A stretch of 64,000 nt of DNA from assembly GCA_018700895.1 (NCBI GenBank), contig JABIUV010000052.1:56491-120490 (forward strand). Direction: 5' to 3'. The DNA is from Bacteroidota bacterium. GTDB lineage: Bacteria; Bacteroidota; Bacteroidia; NS11-12g; UBA9320. The position numbers were made by a program, and so were the translations under genes. This document shows, piece by piece, positions 44,618-54,082 of this stretch (position 1 is its first letter; each line of letters starts with the position of its first letter). The notes below the pieces were generated by a model that saw only the letters and a list, made by a program, of their open reading frames with translations, was not told the DNA's origin and did not search any database.

Positions 44618-44980
44618 TTATTTAGATGAGAAAACAAACTTCATACTATCGGGATGCACCAGTAGTACACAGAATTTATCTGCATTCACGGCAAATTGTT
44701 GTTTGAACTCCGCTTCTTTTTCTTTGAGTACCACTCGTCGTGACACCATCTCTTCTAATGTGCTTGCACTGAAACTAAAGTGTGTTTGATGCTCGTTTTT
44801 ATCAATCACCTTTTGGGCGATGGCAATGTCTTCTGTATGAGCTAATACAATGGGAAATTTAGAGTAACCACCATCTACAACCGCTTTCACTGTTTCGTTC
44901 AATTCCTTTTTGAGCACCTTTATATCACTCTCCAAATTATAGAGTATTTCTTTCTCCTTTTCTGAGATACTGTTGTCCAT
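44618..44980 (-). CDS. hypothetical coiled-coil protein
   Basis: A soluble 120-residue protein with charged heptad-like helices (SISEKEKEILYNLESDIKVLKKELNETVKAVVDG and TLEEMVSRRVVLKEKEAEFKQQF) around a small beta segment (FPIVLAHTEDIAIAQKVID) and a hydrophobic end (KFCVLLVHPDSMKFVFSSK). I do not recognise the family. It precedes the glycosyltransferase gene by eight bases on the same strand. Confidence 0.6.
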   Translation of the reverse strand: MDNSISEKEKEILYNLESDIKVLKKELNETVKAVVDGGYSKFPIVLAHTEDIAIAQKVIDKNEHQTHFSFSASTLEEMVSRRVVLKEKEAEFKQQFAVNADKFCVLLVHPDSMKFVFSSK

Positions 44981-45087
44981 TTTATATTCTATTGTTCGTC
45001 AGTTAATTCTAATATTTGCAAAGCGTATAGCAAAAGTGTGTAAATAATATCGTATTGTCGAACTTGTATTTCAACAAACCAATTAAT

Positions 45088-45645
45088 ATGAAAAATATAT
45101 TCTATTTAGGTATTGCCGCAATTTTGCTCAGCACAGCCTGCACCGACCAAGAAACTACCGAAAAAGTAGTAGGACTCAAGCCTGTATATGGCACCATTGA
45201 TGACATCTCAACTTCCATTAAAACCGGACCAAGTAAAAGCTTGAAGCAAGTAGGAAAAATATACGTATATGGTGACAAGCTGCTTATCAATGAAGTAAAT
45301 AAAGGTGTACACATTTATGACAACTCAGATCCTAGCAATCCGCAAGCAATCAATTTTATCAGTATTCCTGGTAATGTAGATGTGGCCATAAAAGATAATT
45401 ATATGTATGCAGATATGGGAGTAGGTCTTATTACCATAGATATTAATGATCTAAACGACGTAAAGGTTACCTCATTTGAGCAAGAACATATCAATATAGA
45501 GAACACCAAACGTCCACCACCGGCTGTTACTAGCCTGATAGTGAGCAACAAAGTTTACTTTGAATGTCCAGATGCCAGCAAAGGACTCATACTCTCTTGG
45601 GAAATAGAAGAAATGCCGAAACCTGAATGCTATATCAACCAATAA
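45088..45645 (+). CDS. lipoprotein with LVIVD-type beta-propeller repeats (short)
   Basis: A 185-residue predicted surface lipoprotein. The ATG at 45088 opens the lipoprotein signal MKNIFYLGIAAILLSTACTDQ; the track's 45055 start adds eleven residues before it. GKIYVYGDKLLINEVNKGVHIYDNSDPSNPQAINFISIPG and MYADMGVGLITIDINDLNDVK are propeller blades with the 'hxhxDhSDPxxP' pattern. Only about two blades are present, so it may be a shortened paralog of the next gene, with which it shares one base (TAATG). Confidence 0.75.
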   Translation: MKNIFYLGIAAILLSTACTDQETTEKVVGLKPVYGTIDDISTSIKTGPSKSLKQVGKIYVYGDKLLINEVNKGVHIYDNSDPSNPQAINFISIPGNVDVAIKDNYMYADMGVGLITIDINDLNDVKVTSFEQEHINIENTKRPPPAVTSLIVSNKVYFECPDASKGLILSWEIEEMPKPECYINQ

Positions 45646-46418
45646 TGAAAATTCGAATGAAAAATATTATAACAATTTTATGTTTAGTCCTTGCTTTTGG
45701 ATGTAGCGAAGACTCCGTTTCTCCAACTTCATCAGAATCCAGTGCAAGCCAAAGTAGTGGCGGCACAACAGGTACTGGCGGCTCTCTAGCTCGTTTTACC
45801 ATTGCCAAAAATCACTTATACGTAGCTACAGAATCTCAGTTATTTACCTATTCACTAGAGAACGCGAGTGACCCTCAGTTTCAAAATAGTATCCAGCTGG
45901 GCAACGGAGTTGAGACTATTTTCTCTTTGGGTGACTATATTTATCTAGGAACGCAGAATGGAATGCTGATATATGACATCACCAATGCAAGCTCTCCGCA
46001 GTACACTTCGGCCTATTTTCATGTAACCAGTTGCGATCCTGTAGTGGCCAACGAAAATTATGCTTACGTAACTTTACGTGATGGGCAGCCTTGCAGAAAT
46101 GGGCAGAATCGACTCGACGTAATAGATATAAGCAACAAGAGATTTCCTGTGGAAGTGAATAGCCTACAAATGGAAAATCCAATTGGCTTAGGACTAAATG
46201 GGAACCAACTGTACGTAAATGATAACGGAAAAATCAAACAATTTGATGTATCCAACCCTACGATTCCACTCGTGATACGCGAAACAGAATTGATTGGAGT
46301 GTTTGATGTAATCGTAGCAAACAATAAACTAATAGCGGTCCATCCTAATGGGGTGAATCAATACAGTATCGCCAACAATGGAGCATTAACACTATTAAGT
46401 ACCATAGAAAAAGACTAA
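45645..46418 (+). CDS. lipoprotein with LVIVD-type beta-propeller repeats (long)
   Basis: A 257-residue predicted lipoprotein: signal MKNIITILCLVLAFGCSED, a Ser/Gly-rich linker (SPTSSESSASQSSGGTTGTGG) and about four propeller blades with YDITNASSPQ, IDISNKRFPVEV and FDVSNPTIPLV. The ATG at 45645 overlaps the preceding stop and is chosen over the track's 45627; the ATG at 45657 (MKNIIT) is equally possible. Middle gene of a lipoprotein-lipoprotein-barrel cassette. Confidence 0.75.
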   Translation: MKIRMKNIITILCLVLAFGCSEDSVSPTSSESSASQSSGGTTGTGGSLARFTIAKNHLYVATESQLFTYSLENASDPQFQNSIQLGNGVETIFSLGDYIYLGTQNGMLIYDITNASSPQYTSAYFHVTSCDPVVANENYAYVTLRDGQPCRNGQNRLDVIDISNKRFPVEVNSLQMENPIGLGLNGNQLYVNDNGKIKQFDVSNPTIPLVIRETELIGVFDVIVANNKLIAVHPNGVNQYSIANNGALTLLSTIEKD

Positions 46419-46421
46419 ACC

Positions 46422-47117
46422 ATGCAAACAATCAAAAATATACTGACTTTCACACTTGTACTCATCGTATCGGTTGCCTCGGCTCAAGATACATTACCCA
46501 TACAAAAAGGAGATTACAAAATAGCGAAGCTGGACGTACTTAACCTGATGGGTATTGGGGTGCAGAAATTAAGCCTTGCTTACGAAACTACTCCTATGAA
46601 AGCCAATGCTGGCAACCTGCCTACTGTAAGTGTGAGAGCAACCATACCTTTCAATAGCTTGAGTGTGATAGACATGAACTATGGACTAGAAGCAGGTGCT
46701 GAGCTGCGTTTTTATCAACGTAAAAGACACGCAGAAATCCTTCTTCCTGAAGGATTATACGTAGGTGTGGGTCTAGATGGCGGCTACGTAAATTTCAATA
46801 GACTAGAACAATACAGAGCCATCGATTTTAGCGGGGGCAAAGAAGTAGATGTAGAGTATAACCGTATTCGTACAGGAATATATGCTACTCTAGGAGGACA
46901 AACTAAGCTAGGCGAAAACCTTTATTTTGATGCCAACTTTGGTATAGGGTGGAGTAACGTGAATGTATCTGCAGTAAATACACCAGATACCGAAGGATTC
47001 TTTTTACAGTCAAACAACATCAATGAACTATTCTTTTTGCACTACCGAGAAGGTAAAGGTCAGCGTATATACATGCCCATTAGTGTATCGATAGGTTACA
47101 ACTTTGGGACACGCTAG
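46422..47117 (+). CDS. outer membrane beta-barrel protein
   Basis: A 231-residue exported protein with a signal peptide (NILTFTLVLIVSVASAQ) and strands such as YVGVGLDGGYVNF, IYATLGGQTKLGENLYFDANFGIGW and IYMPISVSIGYNFGTR, ending in a barrel-like terminal strand. Related in style to PorT/Omp_b-brl but not clearly a member of the secretion system. It starts three bases after the propeller lipoprotein, which suggests a shared surface function; the two lipoproteins could be its external partners. Confidence 0.7.
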   Translation: MQTIKNILTFTLVLIVSVASAQDTLPIQKGDYKIAKLDVLNLMGIGVQKLSLAYETTPMKANAGNLPTVSVRATIPFNSLSVIDMNYGLEAGAELRFYQRKRHAEILLPEGLYVGVGLDGGYVNFNRLEQYRAIDFSGGKEVDVEYNRIRTGIYATLGGQTKLGENLYFDANFGIGWSNVNVSAVNTPDTEGFFLQSNNINELFFLHYREGKGQRIYMPISVSIGYNFGTR

Positions 47118-47604
47118 TTTACAGTGCAAAACTGTACTATCGGCTAGTGATATTGCTGCTACTGCTCGCCTAGCCCGTCAGATTTGGGAGCAGCACTATA
47201 CGCCCATTATAGGAACTGAGCAGGTGAACTATATGCTCACCAAGTTTCAGAGCGAAGCGGCCATTGCCCAGCAAATAGAAGAAGGGTATGACTACACACT
47301 ATGGCAAACAGACAAACCTGTGGGCTACCTCTGCATTCAAGAGCGAGAAAACCACTTGTTTATCAGCAAGATATATGTGACACAGCCCGAACGAGGAAAA
47401 GGTTACGGCAAAGAGATGATGAATTATGCTATGGCCATTGCAGCTGATAAAGCATTGCAAATCATACGCCTTACTGTAAACAAACATAACGACAAAAGCA
47501 TTGCCGCATATCAAAAAATGAGCTTTACCATAAGGCGAGCTGTCGTATTTGACATCGGGCAAGGTTATGTGATGGATGATTATGAGATGGAACTAGAGGT
47601 TTAA
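47104..47604 (+). CDS. GNAT family N-acetyltransferase
   Basis: A 166-residue acetyl-CoA-dependent acetyltransferase. The core YLCIQERENHLFISKIYVTQPERGKGYGKEMMNYA contains the acetyl-CoA loop R-x-x-G-x-G, followed by LTVNKHNDKSIAAYQKMSFTIRRAVVFDIGQGYVMDDYEMEL, the usual end of the fold. It starts at a TTG inside the 3' end of the barrel gene (14-base overlap) and is therefore probably translated from the same mRNA. Substrate unknown. Confidence 0.85.
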   Translation: MGHASLQCKTVLSASDIAATARLARQIWEQHYTPIIGTEQVNYMLTKFQSEAAIAQQIEEGYDYTLWQTDKPVGYLCIQERENHLFISKIYVTQPERGKGYGKEMMNYAMAIAADKALQIIRLTVNKHNDKSIAAYQKMSFTIRRAVVFDIGQGYVMDDYEMELEV

Positions 47605-47690
47605 TATCAGTTAAAAACAGCTAGTCTATTATTCACTAGACATGATATGCGATCTCAGGGATATAAGTGCATCCTCACTTTTTCGAGATA

Positions 47691-48500
47691 TCATCTACTC
47701 AACTTAAGTATCCGAAATGCTCCTTGCACTACCAAGACAAAAACAATTGTTCCAATAATTAAATCTGGTTTATTTGAACTAAGATAGTTTACTAAAATCC
47801 CAGCCAGGATAACTCCAAGATTAATTATGACATCATTCGAAGTGAATATCATACTTGCTTTCATATGAGCCTCTTCTTTACTCTTTGACCTTTGCAAAAT
47901 GTAAAGACAGATTGTATTTGCAATAAGTGCTACAACAGAAACAACAATCATTGTAGAAAAGTCTGGCAGTTGTTCTGCACCGAAAAATCTTCTGAGCACC
48001 TCAATAAATCCAATAATTGCAAGTATTATCTGTAAATATCCCGCGAGTTTAGCAATTCGCTTTTTCTTTATTAAAGTACCCCCAACTGCAAACAGACTAA
48101 TTCCGTAAACAAAACTATCAGCAAGCATATCTAGACTATCAGCGACTAGCCCTAAGGATTTAGAAATAATTCCTGTCGTCATTTCAATTATAAAAAACGC
48201 AAAATTTATCGCAAGTACTGACCAAAGTATCCTTTTCTGGTTTTCGTTTTCTTTGAATGAAGTTTGTTCAGTGCGTTCAGTGCGTTCAGTGGATATTTTT
48301 GTTCCACCCAAATTCAATTCAATAACTGCACGTTCAATTTCATCAATTTGTCCCACGTGAAACACGGTCAACTTTCGATTAGGTATATCAAAGTTCAAAT
48401 GCATAATACTAGAAACCTCGTCTAGTTTCATGCGAATTAGATTTTCCTCTGAAGGACAATCCATTCTGGTAATTTCAAATAATGTCTTGAACAATTTCAA
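47691..48500 (-). CDS. cation diffusion facilitator-type transporter with N-terminal HMA-like domain
   Basis: A 269-residue protein. Residues 1-70 (LFEITRMDCPSEENLIRMKLDEV ... LDFDIPNRKLTVFHVG-like) resemble a heavy-metal-associated domain with one Cys in the MDCPSEE loop. A hydrophilic linker contains the short repeat TERTERTEQT. The remaining six hydrophobic segments resemble CDF transporters, with metal-site residues in ADSLDMLADSFVYG and FTSNDVIINLGVILAG. A proton-coupled divalent-metal efflux role is inferred. No cytoplasmic C-terminal CDF domain is present, making it shorter than standard members (~300). Confidence 0.75.
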   Translation of the reverse strand: MKLFKTLFEITRMDCPSEENLIRMKLDEVSSIMHLNFDIPNRKLTVFHVGQIDEIERAVIELNLGGTKISTERTERTEQTSFKENENQKRILWSVLAINFAFFIIEMTTGIISKSLGLVADSLDMLADSFVYGISLFAVGGTLIKKKRIAKLAGYLQIILAIIGFIEVLRRFFGAEQLPDFSTMIVVSVVALIANTICLYILQRSKSKEEAHMKASMIFTSNDVIINLGVILAGILVNYLSSNKPDLIIGTIVFVLVVQGAFRILKLSR

Positions 48501-48515
48501 AACCTCTTCTTATTT

Positions 48516-49922
48516 TCACCTCAACTCCAATACCACCACATTTTCTACGTGGTGTGTCTGCGGAAACATATCCACTGCTCTACTTTTCACCACTTTATAG
48601 GTGGCGTCTAACATAGCTAAGTCTCTTGCTTGTGTAGCAGGATTGCAACTTACATATACAATTTTAGGACAAGCTATTTCGGCCAAGTACTCTACCACCT
48701 TAGGATGCATCCCACTTCGTGGAGGGTCGGTAATGATAATATCGGGCTTACCGTGCTGAGCATAAAATTCGGCATTAAATACATCCTTCATATCTCCCGC
48801 CAAAAATTCTACGTTATCCAAACCATTGATTTTGGCATTCACATTGGCCGCCTCTATCGCCTCTTCCACTATCTCTACTCCCACTGCTTTTTGGGCAGTT
48901 TTGGCCGCCACACACGTAATGGTACCTGTACCACAATATAGGTCATATACCACATCTGTCGGTTTTATTTGAGCAAAATCAATTGCTACATCGTACAACT
49001 GCTCCGCCTGTACAGGATTCGTCTGAAAAAATGATTTGGGAGATATATTAAATTTCAACCCGCACAACTCCTCTTGTATTTCAAAATCGCCGCTATACGG
49101 AATAAACTCTTGGTCGAAGATACTATCGTTAAGCTTGGTATTGATACAATAGTTCAACGCCTTTGGGTTAAACTCTGCTTGAATAGCAGCCATCAGCGGT
49201 TCTATCTTATCCATCTCGGGCAAGGCAAATACGACATTCACCATCCAATCGCCCGACTTGGTATTACGTAACATCAAGTTACGCATAAGCCCACCGTGGT
49301 TTTTTAAGTCATAAAATGAGTAACCATTATCGATACAATATTGGTACACAAAATTTCTAATCGCGTTACCCTTATCATCTTGTAGCCAGCATTTGTCTAT
49401 GGCCAACACCTTATCAAATCGACCTGGTGCATGAAAACCGAGAGCATTCGTATGGTCAAGGTCCTCTAGCGACTCGTGGTCATACAACCACCGCTTATTG
49501 CTGAAGGTGTACTCCATTTTATTACGATAGAACTGAAGCTCATCAGTACCTAGAATATCGAGCGTTTCTTCTACCTCAATCTTACCAATGCGTTCCATAC
49601 AATCTCTGGCCCACTGGTCTTTTAGTTTGGCTTGAGCTGCGTAGTCTATGTGTTGCCACTTACAACCGCCACAAGTCCCATAATGCTCACAAAATGGCTC
49701 TGCTCTCAAATCACTTGCTTTATGCAGTTTTGTGATTTTCGCAAGGCTAAATTTCTTCTTTCGACCCACGATCTGTAGGTCTACCAAATCACCTGGAGCT
49801 CCATACTTTACAAATATCACCTTGCCTTCTATTTTGGCTAAGGCATGACCTTCTCCCCCTGCCGCCAGCAACTCTATATTCTCATAGTGCATTTGCTGAT
49901 CTTTCTTCCTTCTACGTCCCAA
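48516..49922 (-). CDS. rlmD: 23S rRNA (uracil-C5)-methyltransferase RlmD/RumA
   Basis: Iron-sulfur, SAM-dependent enzyme that makes 5-methyluridine in 23S rRNA. The 468 residues contain a TRAM RNA-binding domain (GEGHALAKIEGKVIFVKYGAPGDLVDLQIVGRKKKF), the [4Fe-4S] site CEHYGTCGGCKWQH near 78-91, the SAM motif VVYDLYCGTGTITCVAA, DPPRSGMHPKVVEYL and the catalytic cysteine in IVYVSCNPATQARDL. The TTG start gives the basic N-terminus MGRRRKKDQ usual for the family. Bacteroidota often have several RumA paralogs, so the exact target position is uncertain. Confidence 0.92.
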   Translation of the reverse strand: MGRRRKKDQQMHYENIELLAAGGEGHALAKIEGKVIFVKYGAPGDLVDLQIVGRKKKFSLAKITKLHKASDLRAEPFCEHYGTCGGCKWQHIDYAAQAKLKDQWARDCMERIGKIEVEETLDILGTDELQFYRNKMEYTFSNKRWLYDHESLEDLDHTNALGFHAPGRFDKVLAIDKCWLQDDKGNAIRNFVYQYCIDNGYSFYDLKNHGGLMRNLMLRNTKSGDWMVNVVFALPEMDKIEPLMAAIQAEFNPKALNYCINTKLNDSIFDQEFIPYSGDFEIQEELCGLKFNISPKSFFQTNPVQAEQLYDVAIDFAQIKPTDVVYDLYCGTGTITCVAAKTAQKAVGVEIVEEAIEAANVNAKINGLDNVEFLAGDMKDVFNAEFYAQHGKPDIIITDPPRSGMHPKVVEYLAEIACPKIVYVSCNPATQARDLAMLDATYKVVKSRAVDMFPQTHHVENVVVLELR

Positions 49923-49975
49923 TATGTGTTGTTTTTGATTTTTAGTTTTTGGTTAATTCTGCGGATTGAGCAACG

Positions 49976-50464
49976 TCACTTCATCACTGCTTTTTGATAT
50001 CGCTCCACGTTATCCAGCGTTTCGTTAAATTTCTTTACGTCTTGGTAACCCGGCACTTGAAACATTTTCTTGCTCTGAGGTACAAAGAAGAAGAACGTAG
50101 GATAACCACTTGGCTTATTGTTGGACAAAGCCAAGAGCAACTGTCTGCCATTCAGCGAATCGCTAGTCCCAGCATTATACTTACCCGGTTTCTCAGGGTT
50201 GAATTTTATGGCGATGTAATTTTCATTAAATCGCTGTACGATACTGTCATTGGTAAATGTCTTTTTGTCCATCACCTTACACCAACCACACCAGTCTGTA
50301 TAGCAGTCTATTATGGCAATCTTTCCTTCTTTTTGAGCGAGCTCAAAACCAGTATTGAAATCATACCATTTTATTTTGTGCGGTGCTTTCGTAATATCCA
50401 CGGTATACTCGCTTGCAGCGAATAGCAACGGCAATATAAATATGGCTAAAAATACTTTCTTCAT
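49976..50464 (-). CDS. exported thioredoxin-fold protein
   Basis: A periplasmic thioredoxin-like protein of 162 residues. The ATG at 50464 (MKKVFLAIFILPLLFAASEYT) gives a clean signal peptide; the track's 50527 start does not. The active site WCGWC lies in IIDCYTDWCGWCKVMDKKTF, followed by FNENYIAIKFNPEKPG and the cis-proline region KPSGYPTFFFFVP. The arrangement resembles DsbD-gamma/SoxW-type reductases that keep periplasmic thiols reduced. It stands alone between rlmD and the DUF4175 gene. Confidence 0.88.
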   Translation of the reverse strand: MKKVFLAIFILPLLFAASEYTVDITKAPHKIKWYDFNTGFELAQKEGKIAIIDCYTDWCGWCKVMDKKTFTNDSIVQRFNENYIAIKFNPEKPGKYNAGTSDSLNGRQLLLALSNNKPSGYPTFFFFVPQSKKMFQVPGYQDVKKFNETLDNVERYQKAVMK

Positions 50465-50651
50465 AACGATGACACGAAAATAACGCTTAGCTACGGTTTT
50501 ATCGCTTATCGGTGGTTTTCTTGCCAAGAAATGAAGAAGAATAATGTAGCAATTAGTTGATCCTCTATCTAGCCTCTAAAATTAATGAACGCAGGGTGTC
50601 ACATATTGGTTCGAATAACCCTCTCACATCAAAACAACGCAACAAATACCT

Positions 50652-50659
50652 TACATTTG
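50652..50659 (+). promoter_or_regulatory. promoter -7 box of the DUF4175-like gene
   Basis: TACATTTG fits TAnnTTTG and lies 22 bases upstream of the GTG start at 50682. Confidence 0.65.
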
Positions 50660-50681
50660 CGTTCATAGGATTAAGCCGCTA

Positions 50682-53600
50682 GTGATACAGAATACACTCA
50701 TACAAAAGCTCGAAAATTTCATTAAGAAGTATTACCAAAACCAACTCCTCAAAGGAGCAATTTTGGGTATATCGTTAGTTTTTGCTGCATTCTTTACCTT
50801 GGCGTTTTTTGAGTATTTCGCACGATTTGGGACGAGCACTCGCGCCTTTCTTTTTTACAGTTTTATCCTTTTGTGCATTGCTGTTCTGATTTGGTATATT
50901 GTAAGACCTATACTTGGCCTAATTAACATTAATCGGCAATTTGGTATAAATGAGGCCTCTAAACTCATAGGCAATCATTTTCCTGAGGTAAAGGATAAAC
51001 TACTCAACACCTTACAACTACAAAACGAGGCGAATGAGACTAATAATGATTTACTGCTTGCAAGCATAGAACAGCGTACGGAGCAACTCAACCCTGTGCC
51101 ATTTGCCAACGCAATACCTTACAAAGCCAATCTCAAGTACGTAAAATTCGCTCTCATTCCTGCCCTTGCACTTATTTTCATACTCATCGTAAGTCCAGGT
51201 TTCAAAAAAAGTACCGAGCGGGTAGTGAACTATAACCAGCACTTTGAGATAGAGGCTCCATTCGCATTCATCACCGACTTGGACGGCAAACAAGCTATCC
51301 AAAACCAGCATATAGACATTCCTCTCAGCCTAGAGGGCGAGCAGATTCCAACAAATGCATATATCCATATAGGTAAACAGCGTTACAAAATGAAAGCTGA
51401 TGTGTTAGGCAAATTCAATTACACCATCAGCAACATACAACGTACCGAGAATATCTATTTTGAAGCAGGCGGATTTACGAGCGAGGAGTACACCATTGAC
51501 TTGGCACTGAAGCCAAGCATTGTAGGATACAGTGCTACACTCAAGTACCCCAAGTACTTGGGACTAAATAACGAAAAAGTTCGCAATCTAGGTGAAATAA
51601 GCGTACCACAAGGCACAACTATTCAATGGAATTTTGATACCAAAAACGTAACGAATCTAACCATAGCTCCAGATGATAAAAACTTAACACCCAAGGCTAA
51701 CAAACTATCATTCGCCAAGCGATTTATGCGGTCTACACTGCTAAAGGTGAATGCTAAAAACGACGACGTAAATGACGGTGATTCTATTTTTTACCAAATC
51801 AATGTGATACCTGACGAGTACCCTCAAATAGCCGTAGAGCGAAAAAAAGATAGCCTAAGCAATAAGGTATTCTACTTCTTGGGTGATGTATCTGATGACC
51901 ACGGTTTTAGCAAGCTGCAATTTCACTACCGGTTCAAAAAAACGGCGAGCGATGAGAATAAAGGCAAAGAAGGCATACTACCGGTAAGTATAGATAGAGG
52001 TATATCCTCACAAACTTTTTATCACTATTGGAACCTAGATGCACTCAATGTAGTAGCGGAGGATGAAATAGAATACTACTTCACGATATGGGATAATGAC
52101 GGGGTAAATGGAGCCAAACAAACTAAAACTGCTCCGAGCACTTACAAAGCACCGTCGCTCAAGGAGCTGAAAGAACAAACAGAAGAGGCAAACCAAGAGA
52201 TAAAAAGCTCCATGGCTGGTGCACAAAGTGATGCAGCCGAATTACAAAAGGAGATACAGAGCATCGAAAAAATGATGACTGAAAAGAAAAATCTGGACTG
52301 GAACGACAAAAAGAAAATACAAGACCTTCTGGACAAGCAAAAAGAGCTAGAGCAAAAAATACGTGATGCCGTAAATAAGAGTAAAGAAAAGAATAACAAA
52401 GAGCAGGAGTTTAACCGTATGGAAGAAAGTATGCTCGAAAAGCAGAAAAAGCTAGAAGAGCTTATGGAAGAGGTGCTAGATGATGAAACCAGAGAACTGA
52501 TGGAGAAAATCCAAAAACTGCTCGAAGAAAACAAGAAAGATGAACTCCAGAAGGCGATGGATGAGTTAAAATTCAGTGAAAAAGAAATAAGCAAGGAAAT
52601 GGATCGTATGCTCGAACTTTTCAAAGAACTAGAACTAGAGAAAAAACTAAACGAGACCATAGACAAGTTAAACGAACTTGCGAAAAAAGAAAAGGAGCTC
52701 GCCGAAAAAACTAAAAATAAAAAAGGTAAGAATGAAGAACTCACCAAAGAGCAAGAGCAACTCAAAAAAGAGTTTGACGATGTAAAAAAAGACCTAGAAG
52801 ATATAGACAAGAAAAATGAAGAGCTAGAGTCTCCCATAGACTTGAGCAAGCAAGAGGAAAGTAAAGAAGACGTAAGTCAAAAAATGGATGATGCTCAGCA
52901 ACAACAGAGCAAGGGTAAAAATAAAAGTGCTGCAGAGAGTATGGAAGAAGCTGCGGAGAAAATGAAGGAGATGGCCGAGCAAATGCAACAAGAAATGCAA
53001 GACTCTCAGGAGGAACAGCAAGAGGAAGATTATAACAACCTAAGGCAAATACTCGAAAATTTGATACAACTCTCTTTTGACCAAGAGCAACTGATAGACG
53101 GTTTCAAAGAAAACAGACGATATAGCCCTAAGTACATAGAACTACGCCAACGCCAACGGAAGATAAAGGACGAAACCAAAATGGTGGAAGACTCTTTACT
53201 TGCTTTAAGCAAGCGAAACATTCAGATACAATCATTTGTAAATGAGGAAGTAGCACGTGTAAATGACAACTTAGACAAATCAGTTAAATACCTTGGTGAA
53301 CGCTACACGAATAATGCAATAGTACATCAGCAGTATGCTATGACCGGCTACAATAATCTGGCCCTCATGCTAAGCGAATCACTCAAAAAAATGCAGGAGC
53401 AAATGAAAGCTCAACAAGAAAACAAAGGCAAGCCAAAGGGCGAATGCAAGAAACCCGGATCTAGCGGTAAAAAGCCACAAAAACCAAATGCTAACGCCAT
53501 CAAAAAAATGCAGCAACAACTCGCCAAGCAAATGAAAGAGCTGCAAGAAGGACAAAAACAAGGCAAAGGAAAACCCGGTAGCAAGGAATTTGCAGAAATG

Positions 53601-53996
53601 GCAGCACAACAAGCTGCGATACGCCAAAAACTGCAGGAGCTTAAAAGCAAACTTCAGAAAGAAGGCCAAGGTGGTAGCTTAGGAGATCTCAAGCAGACCG
53701 AAGACTTGATGGACAAATTGGAAGAGGACCTCTATAACAAGCGACTGAATAGTCAGACCTTCCAAAAATTAAATCAGATAGAGATAAAGCTAAGCGAACA
53801 CGAGAAAGCTGAACGCGAACAAGAACAAGACAATAAGCGAACCTCCAACGAGGGAACGGAAGAAGAACGAGCCATACCGCCTAGCATAAAGAAGTACCTT
53901 GAAGAAAAGCAAAAGGAAACCGAACTTCTCCGAAGTGTATCTCCCGAATTACAGCCTTATTACCAGAAAAAGGTGAAGGAGTATTTTGCTAGATAA
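50682..53996 (+). CDS. DUF4175-like membrane protein with very long coiled coil
   Basis: A 1104-residue envelope protein of unknown function found in Bacteroidota. Three hydrophobic segments near residues 22-42 (GAILGISLVFAAFFTLAFFEYF), 51-73 and 151-170 anchor it; a beta-rich region follows (to ~480), then a long Glu/Lys/Gln-rich coiled coil from ~490 to ~800 and a charged C-terminal region with GKPKGECKKPGSSGKKPQKP. The composition explains the serine-rich antisense ORF at 52142..52849. Start is GTG, supported by the upstream promoter box. Possible role in envelope mechanics or scaffolding is only inference. Confidence 0.8.
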   Translation: MIQNTLIQKLENFIKKYYQNQLLKGAILGISLVFAAFFTLAFFEYFARFGTSTRAFLFYSFILLCIAVLIWYIVRPILGLININRQFGINEASKLIGNHFPEVKDKLLNTLQLQNEANETNNDLLLASIEQRTEQLNPVPFANAIPYKANLKYVKFALIPALALIFILIVSPGFKKSTERVVNYNQHFEIEAPFAFITDLDGKQAIQNQHIDIPLSLEGEQIPTNAYIHIGKQRYKMKADVLGKFNYTISNIQRTENIYFEAGGFTSEEYTIDLALKPSIVGYSATLKYPKYLGLNNEKVRNLGEISVPQGTTIQWNFDTKNVTNLTIAPDDKNLTPKANKLSFAKRFMRSTLLKVNAKNDDVNDGDSIFYQINVIPDEYPQIAVERKKDSLSNKVFYFLGDVSDDHGFSKLQFHYRFKKTASDENKGKEGILPVSIDRGISSQTFYHYWNLDALNVVAEDEIEYYFTIWDNDGVNGAKQTKTAPSTYKAPSLKELKEQTEEANQEIKSSMAGAQSDAAELQKEIQSIEKMMTEKKNLDWNDKKKIQDLLDKQKELEQKIRDAVNKSKEKNNKEQEFNRMEESMLEKQKKLEELMEEVLDDETRELMEKIQKLLEENKKDELQKAMDELKFSEKEISKEMDRMLELFKELELEKKLNETIDKLNELAKKEKELAEKTKNKKGKNEELTKEQEQLKKEFDDVKKDLEDIDKKNEELESPIDLSKQEESKEDVSQKMDDAQQQQSKGKNKSAAESMEEAAEKMKEMAEQMQQEMQDSQEEQQEEDYNNLRQILENLIQLSFDQEQLIDGFKENRRYSPKYIELRQRQRKIKDETKMVEDSLLALSKRNIQIQSFVNEEVARVNDNLDKSVKYLGERYTNNAIVHQQYAMTGYNNLALMLSESLKKMQEQMKAQQENKGKPKGECKKPGSSGKKPQKPNANAIKKMQQQLAKQMKELQEGQKQGKGKPGSKEFAEMAAQQAAIRQKLQELKSKLQKEGQGGSLGDLKQTEDLMDKLEEDLYNKRLNSQTFQKLNQIEIKLSEHEKAEREQEQDNKRTSNEGTEEERAIPPSIKKYLEEKQKETELLRSVSPELQPYYQKKVKEYFAR

Positions 53997-54082
53997 TAGA
54001 ATACTTTTCGTATTCATCACTTCAGTTTGGCCCTATCAGCACCTCTCTTACCTTGATAAAGGAATAATGAATTTATAAATAT

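Noticed and set aside
48250-48310. Short repeat TGCGTTCAG in the CDF gene as a phase-variation tract
   Set aside because: Only two perfect copies and a diverged one; unit length is nine bases so copy changes would keep the frame.
52142-52849. 235-residue minus-strand ORF rich in Ser and Phe
   Set aside because: It is the antisense of the Glu/Lys-rich coiled coil of the DUF4175-like gene; the composition follows from GAA/AAA codons read backwards.
53999-54016. GAATAC-n5-GTATTC hairpin between the DUF4175-like gene and lptB as a terminator
   Set aside because: The stem is short and AT-rich and no T tract follows on either strand.
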